The translations under genes were made by a program, and so were the position numbers. A model generated the notes under the pieces. The model was not told the DNA's origin, did not search any database, and saw nothing but the letters and a program-made list of their open reading frames with translations. A stretch of DNA of 64,000 nucleotides from Nereida ignava (GTDB lineage: Bacteria; Pseudomonadota; Alphaproteobacteria; Rhodobacterales; Rhodobacteraceae): contig NZ_CVPC01000002.1 of NCBI RefSeq assembly GCF_001049735.1, positions 1 through 64,000 of the forward strand, in the 5' to 3' direction. This document shows, piece by piece, positions 9,658 to 15,733 of this stretch (position 1 is its first letter; every line of letters begins with the position of its first letter).

Positions 9658-10842
9658 CTATGCGCGAAGGGGCAGACCTTCAAGGGCGCTGAGCCGTGCA
9701 AAAAGGGCCGCAATGCCGCTTGCGTCAATATTGGCAAAAGCGATGCGCATTTCTTGCGCGCCTGCGGGGTCGTCACTAGGCCGGAACATGGTGCCGGGCA
9801 GGGCAAGGATTTGGGCGTTATGGACCAGCCACTTGGCCAACTCATCAGAGGGCATTGCATAGGGGTGCCGCAGATAGGCAAAATACGCGCCGTTGCCCAA
9901 CAGGGACCAACCTTTGGCCTCAAGCGCGGGCATGTTTTGCCCAATTGCTGCGCTGCGGTTCAGGATTTCCTGCCGCTCGCCTGCAAGCCAGTCGCTAAGG
10001 TTTTGAAGGCCCCAAAGGGCTGCTTTTTGACCAAGCTGGTTGGGACAAATAGCAACTGTGTCGAGGAATTTTTCCGCTTCGGCCAAAAACGCAGGTGACG
10101 CCATCATGGCACCCACGCGGTGACCGGTCAGCCGGTAGGCTTTGGAAAAGCTGTAAAGCTGGACAAGGGTCTCATCCCAATCAGGTAGCCCGACAAGGGT
10201 ATGGGGCGCGCCGTCGCGGCTGTCAAAGTCGCGGTAGGTCTCGTCAATGAGCAGTTTCAGCCCGTGCGCTTTGGCCAGATCATAGAATGCACGCACAGTT
10301 TCACTGCTATACTCGGTGCCCGCAGGATTATTGGGGGTTACCAGCACGATGGCCTTTGTGCGCGGCCCGATCAGGGCTTTGGCCGTTGCGACATCCGGCG
10401 TCAAATGAGCGCCTGTATCAAGCGGCACCGTCGTGACGCCTGCCATATCAAGCCACATTTTATGATTGAAATACCAAGGGGTTGGCAGCAGAACTTCATC
10501 CCCTTCGGCGCAAATTGCCGAAATCGTTGCTGAGAACGCCTGATTGCACCCCGATGTGATGGCAACCTGCGCCGGTGACACTGTGCCCTCAAAGTGGCGC
10601 GCCCATTGGCTGGCAAGTTCGGTGCGCAGCGCATCGTTGCCCAACACCGCCCCATAAAGATGCGTGTCATCTTCTTCCATCATGGCCGCCATCGCCGCAC
10701 GCATTTCGGCGGGTGGCGGGTTCACGGGGGCAGCTTGTGAAACGTTGATCAGGGGCTGTTCGCTGAAATCAGCAGTCTCAAGCCAACGGCGGGCCTCCAT
10801 AACGGGGGGCGCAAAAGTGGTTTGTGTTCGAGACTGTGACAT
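9658..10842 (-). CDS. Pyridoxal-phosphate aminotransferase, class I/II
   Basis: A 394-residue fold-type I aminotransferase. Features seen: TSGCNQAFSATISA near residue 95 (phosphate and ring contacts), VTPNNPAGTEYS near 170, LLIDETYRDF near 200 and YSFSKAYRLTGHRVG near 235, in which the Lys should carry the pyridoxal phosphate, and a late Arg in MRIAFANID that would bind the substrate carboxylate. The amino donor and keto acid cannot be read from the sequence. AGGAG lies 7 nt before the ATG. It lies in a leftward block with gpt and the PpiD-like gene. It is not a recognisable member of a named biosynthetic subgroup. Confidence 0.9.
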   Translation of the reverse strand: MSQSRTQTTFAPPVMEARRWLETADFSEQPLINVSQAAPVNPPPAEMRAAMAAMMEEDDTHLYGAVLGNDALRTELASQWARHFEGTVSPAQVAITSGCNQAFSATISAICAEGDEVLLPTPWYFNHKMWLDMAGVTTVPLDTGAHLTPDVATAKALIGPRTKAIVLVTPNNPAGTEYSSETVRAFYDLAKAHGLKLLIDETYRDFDSRDGAPHTLVGLPDWDETLVQLYSFSKAYRLTGHRVGAMMASPAFLAEAEKFLDTVAICPNQLGQKAALWGLQNLSDWLAGERQEILNRSAAIGQNMPALEAKGWSLLGNGAYFAYLRHPYAMPSDELAKWLVHNAQILALPGTMFRPSDDPAGAQEMRIAFANIDASGIAALFARLSALEGLPLRA

Positions 10843-10875
10843 CAGCTAAGCTCCTGAAAGAAGGGCAGTTTTGGA

Positions 10876-11376
10876 TTAGACGCCGCGGTAGGGCTCCACA
10901 TATTGTAGGGCCATATCCCACGGGAAAAAGATCCACGTATCTTGAGAAACACCTGTGATGAACGTATCGACTTGCGGCTCGCCTTTTGGTTTGGCGTAAA
11001 CAGTTGCGAAATGCGCGTTGGGGTACATTTCACGAACCAGTTCAAGGGTTTTGCCGCTGTCGACCAGATCATCGATAATCAAAATGCCCGTGCCATCGCC
11101 CATCATATCAGCGTCTGGACGTTTGAGCACAGAAGCCTCGGATTGGTCTTGGTGCGAGTAGGATTTCACGCTGATCGTATCAACGGTCCGCACGTCCAAC
11201 TCGCGCGCAACGATCATTGCCGGGGCCATGCCGCCACGGGTGATTGCCACGATCGCGCGCCAGTTTCCATCGTCCGGCCCTTTGCCATCAAGACGCCACG
11301 CCAATGCGCGGCTGTCACGGTGGATTTGGTCCCATGAGATGTGAAACCCTTTTTCGTGCGGCAAACGATCAGTCAT
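10876..11376 (-). CDS. gpt: Xanthine-guanine phosphoribosyltransferase
   Basis: Gpt salvages guanine, xanthine and hypoxanthine by joining them to PRPP. The 166-residue protein has the phosphoribosyltransferase PRPP loop [13 protein letters not shown] near residue 100, [20 protein letters not shown] near 45 and a C-terminal [16 protein letters not shown] that contributes to purine binding. Length and motifs match the Gpt family rather than Hpt. AAGGA lies about 7 nt before the ATG. It is one of five leftward genes between fabI and trpE. Confidence 0.94.
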   Translation of the reverse strand: MTDRLPHEKGFHISWDQIHRDSRALAWRLDGKGPDDGNWRAIVAITRGGMAPAMIVARELDVRTVDTISVKSYSHQDQSEASVLKRPDADMMGDGTGILIIDDLVDSGKTLELVREMYPNAHFATVYAKPKGEPQVDTFITGVSQDTWIFFPWDMALQYVEPYRGV

Positions 11377-11397
11377 GTGGTGGTCCTTTCGGCGGAA

Positions 11398-12006
11398 TTA
11401 AGTGAAGGCGACCTTAAGGCCCAACAGGGCAAGGATGCCCCCAAAACCGCGGTCAATAATGTATTTGAGGCGGAGGTATCCGCGGCGAATGTGCTCAATA
11501 GAAAACAACCGCGCCACAATCGTGCAGCAGGCAAACTCGTTGATCAAAATAGCGCCAAGCAGGGCCAGCACCCAAAGCGGCGAGGCGTCTGTTGGAATGG
11601 TGCCCACGAAAATCGCACCAAAGAAAACGGCTGGTTTGGGATTGGCCAGCTGTGTCGCAACCCCGCACCAAAAGGCAGCAAACGGGGTGGGTGTTTTGAT
11701 ATTTTCGGGGGTCTCAACGTCCGCATCTGCGTCGCGCCACATTTGTAGCGCGAGCCACATCAGAAACAGACCCCCTGCAAGTTTGAAGCCCCACATCAGG
11801 CCCGGCGCTGCGCGAAACAAAACTGCCAGACCAAAAAGGGCCGCAACGGCCCAAAACAAAGCCCCAACAGCGATGCCAGCAGCCAAAAAGACAGATGTCT
11901 GCATCCCGTCGCGCAGCCCGACACGGGCCGCCATCAAAATAGCAGGGCCCGGTGAGGCCGCCGCGACAAGATGCAGAAAATACGCCGTCATAAAGGCCGC
12001 AATCAT
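11398..12006 (-). CDS. LysE/RhtB family exporter
   Basis: A 202-residue inner-membrane protein with about five or six hydrophobic segments, matching the LysE family of amino-acid exporters. The N-terminal signature AASPGPAILMAARVGLRDG is at about residues 15-35, and the second conserved block is FWCGVATQLANPKPAVFFGA near 107. Members export basic or neutral amino acids or homoserine lactones; the substrate here is unknown. It begins 10 bp after the fabI stop, so cotranscription with fabI is likely. Confidence 0.9.
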   Translation of the reverse strand: MIAAFMTAYFLHLVAAASPGPAILMAARVGLRDGMQTSVFLAAGIAVGALFWAVAALFGLAVLFRAAPGLMWGFKLAGGLFLMWLALQMWRDADADVETPENIKTPTPFAAFWCGVATQLANPKPAVFFGAIFVGTIPTDASPLWVLALLGAILINEFACCTIVARLFSIEHIRRGYLRLKYIIDRGFGGILALLGLKVAFT

Positions 12007-12016
12007 GAGCGCGCCG

Positions 12017-12823
12017 TTATTCTTTGGACATATCGGGGGCGTCGACGGCTTTCATGCCGACCACGTGATACCCTGCGTCGACGTGCAGGTTCTCGCCTGT
12101 GACGCCACTGCCCAGATCAGACAGCAAGTACAGCGCGGATTTCCCCACGTCTTCGGTGGTCACATTGCGGCGCAGGGGCGAGTTATACTCGTTCCACTTC
12201 ATGATGTAGCGGAAATCACCGATTCCAGAGGCCGCAAGCGTTTTGATTGGACCCGCAGAGATGGCGTTGACGCGGATGCCGTCTTTGCCGAGGTCTTCGG
12301 CCAAGTATTTCACGGACGCTTCAAGGGCCGCTTTGGCAACCCCCATGACGTTGTAATGGGGCATCACTTTTTCTGCACCATAATACGTCAGCGTCAGGCA
12401 CGAGCCTCCGGGGTTCATGATCTTTTCGGCGCGCTGCACGACGGCTGTGAATGAGTAAACGGAGATATCCATGGACATTGCAAAGTTGCCGCGTGTCGTA
12501 TCAACGTACCGGCCGCGCAATTCATTTTTGTCAGAAAAACCAATAGCATGTACGACGAAGTCAATCTTGCCCCACGCTTTTTCAATCTCGGCAAAAAGCG
12601 CGTCAATTGAGGCTTCATCGCCCACATCGCACGGGATTACCATGTCAGAGCCAAGCTGTGCTGCAAGAGGGCCCACGCGTTTAAGCAGGGCGTCACCTTG
12701 ATATGAGAAAGCAAGCTCGGCGCCCGCATCGGCGCAGGCTTTTGCAATGCCCCACGCAATAGATTTATCGTTGGCCAGGCCCATGATGAGACCGCGTTTG
12801 CCGGCCATGAGTTGGTTTGACAT
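12017..12823 (-). CDS. fabI: Enoyl-[acyl-carrier-protein] reductase (NADH)
   Basis: FabI reduces the enoyl-ACP double bond at the end of each fatty-acid elongation cycle. The 268-residue short-chain dehydrogenase has the FabI nucleotide loop GLANDKSIAWGIAKA at residues 15-29 and the Tyr-X6-Lys catalytic pair in MPHYNVMGVAKAALE near 157, preceded by TLTYYGAEK. An AAGGGG sequence lies just before the ATG at 12823. It is divergent from pdxH across 204 bp that probably hold both promoters. It heads the leftward block. Confidence 0.96.
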   Translation of the reverse strand: MSNQLMAGKRGLIMGLANDKSIAWGIAKACADAGAELAFSYQGDALLKRVGPLAAQLGSDMVIPCDVGDEASIDALFAEIEKAWGKIDFVVHAIGFSDKNELRGRYVDTTRGNFAMSMDISVYSFTAVVQRAEKIMNPGGSCLTLTYYGAEKVMPHYNVMGVAKAALEASVKYLAEDLGKDGIRVNAISAGPIKTLAASGIGDFRYIMKWNEYNSPLRRNVTTEDVGKSALYLLSDLGSGVTGENLHVDAGYHVVGMKAVDAPDMSKE

Positions 12824-13027
12824 TGTTTTCCCCTTGGGTAGTGCTGGCGCTTGACCGCCTCTGTGTGAGGTTTACGTCAGCCCTAAGCGAGCGGCAAGGC
12901 TCCGTGCTGTGTTATCTTGGGCAATTGCCGGTTCAACGGGCAACGGCAGGGGCCCAAATGCACAAAACGGCGCAAGCGTGATGCAGACAACAGACATTAA
13001 CCACCTTTTTGAGGACGTATTCTTACT

Positions 13028-13633
13028 ATGACCGGACGCAGTGGAATTTTCGCGGGCGATGACCCGTTCGAGCTGGCAAAATTATGGATGGCCGAGGCCG
13101 AGCAAAGCGAGATCAATGATCCTAACGCCATAGCACTTTCGACAGTGGATGCAGACGGGATGCCGAATGCGCGCATGGTGTTGCTAAAAGATGTCGAGGA
13201 CGCGGCATTTGTTTTCTACACCAATTATACCTCGAAAAAGGCGCAGGAAATTGATGGGGCCGAAAAGGCTGCGTTTGTAATGCACTGGAAGTCTTTGCGC
13301 CGCCAAATTCGTGTGCGCGGTCATGTGACCAAAGAAGATGGGCCGCAAGCGGATGAATATTACAACTCCCGCTCGCTCAAAAGCCGCCTTGGCGCGTGGG
13401 CCTCGGATCAATCCAAACCATTGGCATCACGGGCAAGCCTTATGGCAGAAGTGGCAAAAGTGACGGCCAAGATGGGCGCAAATCCGACGCGGCCACCTTT
13501 TTGGGGCGGCTACCGGATTACGCCGATCGAGATTGAGTTCTGGGCCGATGGGGAGTTTCGCTTGCACAACCGGTTCCGCTGGACCCGTGCAGCACCGGAT
13601 GAGCCATGGGATGTAGTGCGTTTGAATCCTTAG
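13028..13633 (+). CDS. pdxH: Pyridoxamine/pyridoxine 5'-phosphate oxidase
   Basis: PdxH oxidises pyridoxine or pyridoxamine 5'-phosphate to pyridoxal 5'-phosphate using FMN and oxygen. The 201-residue protein has the family blocks [20 protein letters not shown] near residue 45, [13 protein letters not shown] near 85 (FMN and substrate phosphate contacts), [11 protein letters not shown] near 120 and a C-terminal [14 protein letters not shown] with FRWTR and VVRLNP. Length is normal. It is transcribed away from fabI. Confidence 0.96.
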   Translation: MTGRSGIFAGDDPFELAKLWMAEAEQSEINDPNAIALSTVDADGMPNARMVLLKDVEDAAFVFYTNYTSKKAQEIDGAEKAAFVMHWKSLRRQIRVRGHVTKEDGPQADEYYNSRSLKSRLGAWASDQSKPLASRASLMAEVAKVTAKMGANPTRPPFWGGYRITPIEIEFWADGEFRLHNRFRWTRAAPDEPWDVVRLNP

Positions 13634-13677
13634 ACTTTTACGTACTTAAACCAAAGATAGCACAGCGTTCCTAAAGA

Positions 13678-13715
13678 GGCCGTCGGTACTCCGCAGATAA
13701 ATTGCACCGACGGCC
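13678..13715. promoter_or_regulatory. Perfect 10-bp inverted repeat upstream of the cold-shock gene
   Basis: GGCCGTCGGT at 13678-13687 is followed after 18 nt by its exact reverse complement ACCGACGGCC at 13706-13715. There is no T-run after it, so it is not an ordinary intrinsic terminator for pdxH. It ends 39 bp before the first possible cold-shock start. It may be a structured 5' leader of the cold-shock mRNA, or a Rho-type end or pause for pdxH. The repeat is seen; the role is open. Confidence 0.6.
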
Positions 13716-13753
13716 CGTAACCTGCAGCACAGTAATCAGTAGTGTAATTACAG

Positions 13754-14341
13754 ATGGAGCGTCCCCAAAGCGGGATGGTTATGTGCAAAATGCAAGAACA
13801 GCAGAATATTGAGAAAGTAGACGTCGAAGAAGAAGAAATCGTATTTGGCGTCGTTAAATGGTTTGACCCGGTTAAGGGTTTTGGATTTGTTGTGGCTGAC
13901 GACGGTGGTCCCGACATTTTGTTACACGCAAATGTTTTGCGTAATTTCGGCCAAGGCTCCATCGCGGAGGGCACAGAAATTGAGATCGCAATTCAACACA
14001 CAGATCGCGGCGTGCAGGCGGTTGAGGTCCTTGAGATCACACCACCAGAAGACGACGGCACCAGCACACTGGGCGAGTTTGTTCACGTCAGCCCCGAAGA
14101 GCTACAAAAGATCGAGCTTGAGCCGTCCCGCGTTAAGTGGTTCGACAAAACCAAAGGTTTCGGTTTTGCGAATGTGTTTGGCTTTGACGAAGACATCTTT
14201 GTGCATGTTGAAGTACTGCGCCGTTCTGGTCTGGCAGATCTGCAAAGCGGCGAAGCCGTTGGCATCCGTGTCATCGACGGTGAGCGCGGCAAAATGGCAG
14301 CGCAAGTCTGCACATGGGATTTCGCTGTCGAGCGTCAGTAA
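13754..14341 (+). CDS. Cold-shock protein with two tandem cold-shock domains
   Basis: Two nucleic-acid-binding cold-shock domains sit in one chain of about 195 residues. The first (about 30-95) has GVVKWFDPVKGFGFVVADDG and DILLHANVLR; the second (about 120-190) has SRVKWFDKTKGFGFANVFG and DIFVHVEVLR. RNP-1 and RNP-2 aromatic residues are present in both. An acidic tract (VDVEEEEI) precedes domain 1. In-frame ATGs at 13754, 13775, 13781 and 13790 leave the exact start uncertain; family members usually have a short N-terminus, so 13790 is a serious alternative. A strong terminator follows. Tandem-domain forms are usual in Rhodobacterales and are not necessarily cold-induced. Confidence 0.92.
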   Translation: MERPQSGMVMCKMQEQQNIEKVDVEEEEIVFGVVKWFDPVKGFGFVVADDGGPDILLHANVLRNFGQGSIAEGTEIEIAIQHTDRGVQAVEVLEITPPEDDGTSTLGEFVHVSPEELQKIELEPSRVKWFDKTKGFGFANVFGFDEDIFVHVEVLRRSGLADLQSGEAVGIRVIDGERGKMAAQVCTWDFAVERQ

Positions 14342-14363
14342 TTCCATCTTTAGAACGATTTTC

Positions 14364-14399
14364 AAAAAGCACGTAGCGATGGCCGCTGCGTGCTTTTTT
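14364..14399 (+). terminator. Intrinsic terminator after the cold-shock gene
   Basis: A 15-bp stem (14364-14378 with 14384-14398, one G-T wobble) closes a 5-nt loop, ATGGC, and runs into a T-tract at 14394-14399. It starts 22 nt after the cold-shock stop codon. It overlaps the beginning of the DUF192 reading frame, and the first in-frame ATG of that gene lies in the loop. The structure is read directly from the sequence. Confidence 0.85.
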
Positions 14400-14831
14400 G
14401 TTGTGCTGCCGTTTGGCGCACAGGCCGCGTGTTCCGACAGTCAGATCGAATTGCGCGGCACATGGGGCAAGGCGGTTTTTGACGTCGAAGTCGTCGCTGA
14501 CCCCGCTGAGCGTGCCCAAGGGTTGATGTTTCGCGAAACCATGCCGCGTGGGACAGGGATGCTATTCGTGTACGAGCGTCCACAAACCGTTGCGTTCTGG
14601 ATGAAGAATACGTTGATCCCCCTCGATATGATCTTTGCCAGTGAAGACGGGGTAGTGCGCAAAGTGCATTCAAACGCGATTCCTGGTGATCTGACACCGA
14701 TCCCCGGGGGCGATAACATCATGTATGTGCTCGAAATTAACGGCGGATTGTCCGAGATTTACGGGATCAACGCGGGTTCTGAGATGCGGCATGAGATTTT
14801 TGACAAAGAAGTTGCATCTTGGCCCTGTTAG
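14379..14831 (+). CDS. DUF192 domain protein, exported
   Basis: A 150-residue protein whose mature part is a DUF192 domain: [18 protein letters not shown] near residue 34, [28 protein letters not shown] and the ending YGINAGSEM. The function of the family is unknown. The N-terminus looks like a signal peptide ending AQA before CSDSQ. The ATG at 14379 gives no basic n-region and sits in a terminator loop without a clear ribosome-binding site. The same frame stays open upstream through a stretch carrying Arg and two Lys, so the true start may be a non-ATG codon further upstream. The coordinates are therefore the minimal gene. Confidence 0.82.
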   Translation: MAAACFFVVLPFGAQAACSDSQIELRGTWGKAVFDVEVVADPAERAQGLMFRETMPRGTGMLFVYERPQTVAFWMKNTLIPLDMIFASEDGVVRKVHSNAIPGDLTPIPGGDNIMYVLEINGGLSEIYGINAGSEMRHEIFDKEVASWPC

Positions 14832-14874
14832 GGGCTTTTCATTTGCGCAAAGGCGGATTAAACGCAGCATCAGT

Positions 14875-14951
14875 CGGGGCGTAGCGCAGCCTGGTAGCGC
14901 GACGGTTTTGGGTACCGTAGGTCGCAAGTTCGAATCTTGCCGTCCCGACCA
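14875..14951 (+). tRNA. tRNA-Pro (anticodon UGG)
   Basis: A 77-nt cloverleaf can be drawn. The acceptor strand CGGGGCG pairs with CGTCCCG, followed by A and an encoded CCA. The anticodon stem ACGGT/ACCGT closes the loop TTTGGGT with anticodon TGG, and the T-loop is TTCGAAT. It lies 43 bp behind the DUF192 gene. No integrase or att-like duplication is next to it. Confidence 0.96.
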
Positions 14952-15262
14952 CTTCACAACATTATTTATTGAGCCAGTGCCCCAAGGGTAGTCTGTAGTG
15001 CTGTCACACATTTAGTCATGTGTTGAGAAGGGCGGCTGTCTTTTGCGTTATTCCCTGCAAATCGTAGTGGTGCTAGATTCGGAGTGGTTTATTGAATGTG
15101 TGCTACATTTAGTGGCAAAGGCTGTGCGCCTTTCCACATTTGCTATCATCTGCGGAATAATTGATACTTTTGATACTGATCGGCTTGGCTAATTTTCCTC
15201 TTCAGGAAAATAATTTTAGCGATCCATTAACCCAAGTACGCTGGCCGTAAATTCTGCCATCC

Positions 15263-15378
15263 TGTGGAAAAGCGTCTGGATAAAGTCTGCTGATTTCTTA
15301 AAGAGCCGCGATAAAACTGCGGGAATAAAAGGAAAAATTCGGTTGTTCATGTTGCGGGCGAAATCACAGTTATCCACA
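15263..15378. promoter_or_regulatory. DnaA-box-like sites upstream of nrdJ
   Basis: TTATCCACA at 15370-15378 is an exact consensus DnaA box. On the other strand, 15263-15271 reads TTTTCCACA, which fits the relaxed form TTWTNCACA. A third site with one mismatch (CTTTCCACA) is at 15130-15138. One exact 9-mer is expected by chance about every 130 kb per strand, so clustering in one intergenic region is suggestive but not proof. Confidence 0.4.
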
Positions 15379-15475
15379 GCCTTCGCGCACATGAATCACA
15401 TGATTGTGTCTGGCCCATACTAGGCCCCTTACCGTCAATACCATTTTGAGACTTTGATTAATAAAAAACCGTTGA

Positions 15476-15487
15476 CCACCTAGGTGG
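15476..15487. promoter_or_regulatory. Perfect 12-bp palindrome CCACCTAGGTGG
   Basis: The palindrome is centred 47 bp upstream of the centre of the NrdR-like box and overlaps a TTGACC hexamer at 15472-15477 that could serve as a -35 element. It shares CCAC/GTGG ends with the NrdR-like box but is 4 bp shorter, so it may be a diverged partner site or belong to another regulator. Confidence 0.4.
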
Positions 15488-15520
15488 AACTACGTCAGGT
15501 TGTGCAGGCTGACATGGTGG

Positions 15521-15536
15521 CCACTACATATAGTGG
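15521..15536. promoter_or_regulatory. NrdR-type box upstream of nrdJ
   Basis: CCACTACATATAGTGG is a 16-bp sequence with perfect outer arms CCACTA/TAGTGG around CATA. It resembles the NrdR box (approximately ACACTATATATAGTGT), differing at three positions. NrdR represses ribonucleotide reductase genes when ATP or dATP is bound. It contains a TATAGT hexamer that could be the -10 element, so bound NrdR would block the promoter. The gene it controls should be nrdJ, starting about 200 bp downstream. Confidence 0.7.
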
Positions 15537-15733
15537 CGCGCAGGTTGGTGGGGACAGGTTCAAAAGACCACAACAAATATAGGATGTGCGCGGCGCCACT
15601 TGCCAAGACGCACTCCGTCAGAGCTACGGATAACCGAGGCGCTGAGCAGAAGATTTGTCCCTATCAGCATCAGCCAAGACGCGCCGCTGCGTGTTTTGCA
15701 GTTAAACATTTTACAGGGACAGGGCTCCGAGAT

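Larger units (their letters stand above)
14952..15733. other. 782-bp non-coding region upstream of nrdJ
   Basis: No reading frame here has a credible start and composition. Parts are AT-rich, especially 15140-15230 and 15310-15350. It holds DnaA-box-like sites, a perfect 8-bp inverted repeat with a CTTC loop (15192-15211, ATTTTCCT/AGGAAAAT), a 12-bp palindrome (15476-15487), an NrdR-like box (15521-15536) and a weaker copy of the latter at 15100-15115 (12 of 16 positions). If transcription starts near the NrdR-like box, nrdJ has a leader of roughly 190 nt. No cobalamin riboswitch core could be recognised. Confidence 0.7.

Noticed and set aside
13845-14378. A longer DUF192 protein starting at 13845
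   Set aside because: The extension is a shifted frame of the cold-shock gene and has no independent support.
14875-14951. tRNA-Pro as an integration site for a mobile element
   Set aside because: No integrase and no second copy of the tRNA 3' end were found nearby; the second proline tRNA at 54472-54548 is a complete gene with a different anticodon.
15500-15733. N-terminal extension of nrdJ to an upstream start
   Set aside because: The 78 extra residues do not resemble NrdJ, and the extension would run over the NrdR-like box and likely promoter.
15540-15733. Cobalamin riboswitch before the B12-dependent reductase
   Set aside because: A GCCACT-like string is present at 15595, but the other conserved B12-box and core elements could not be found, and these riboswitches normally precede B12-independent enzymes or uptake genes.
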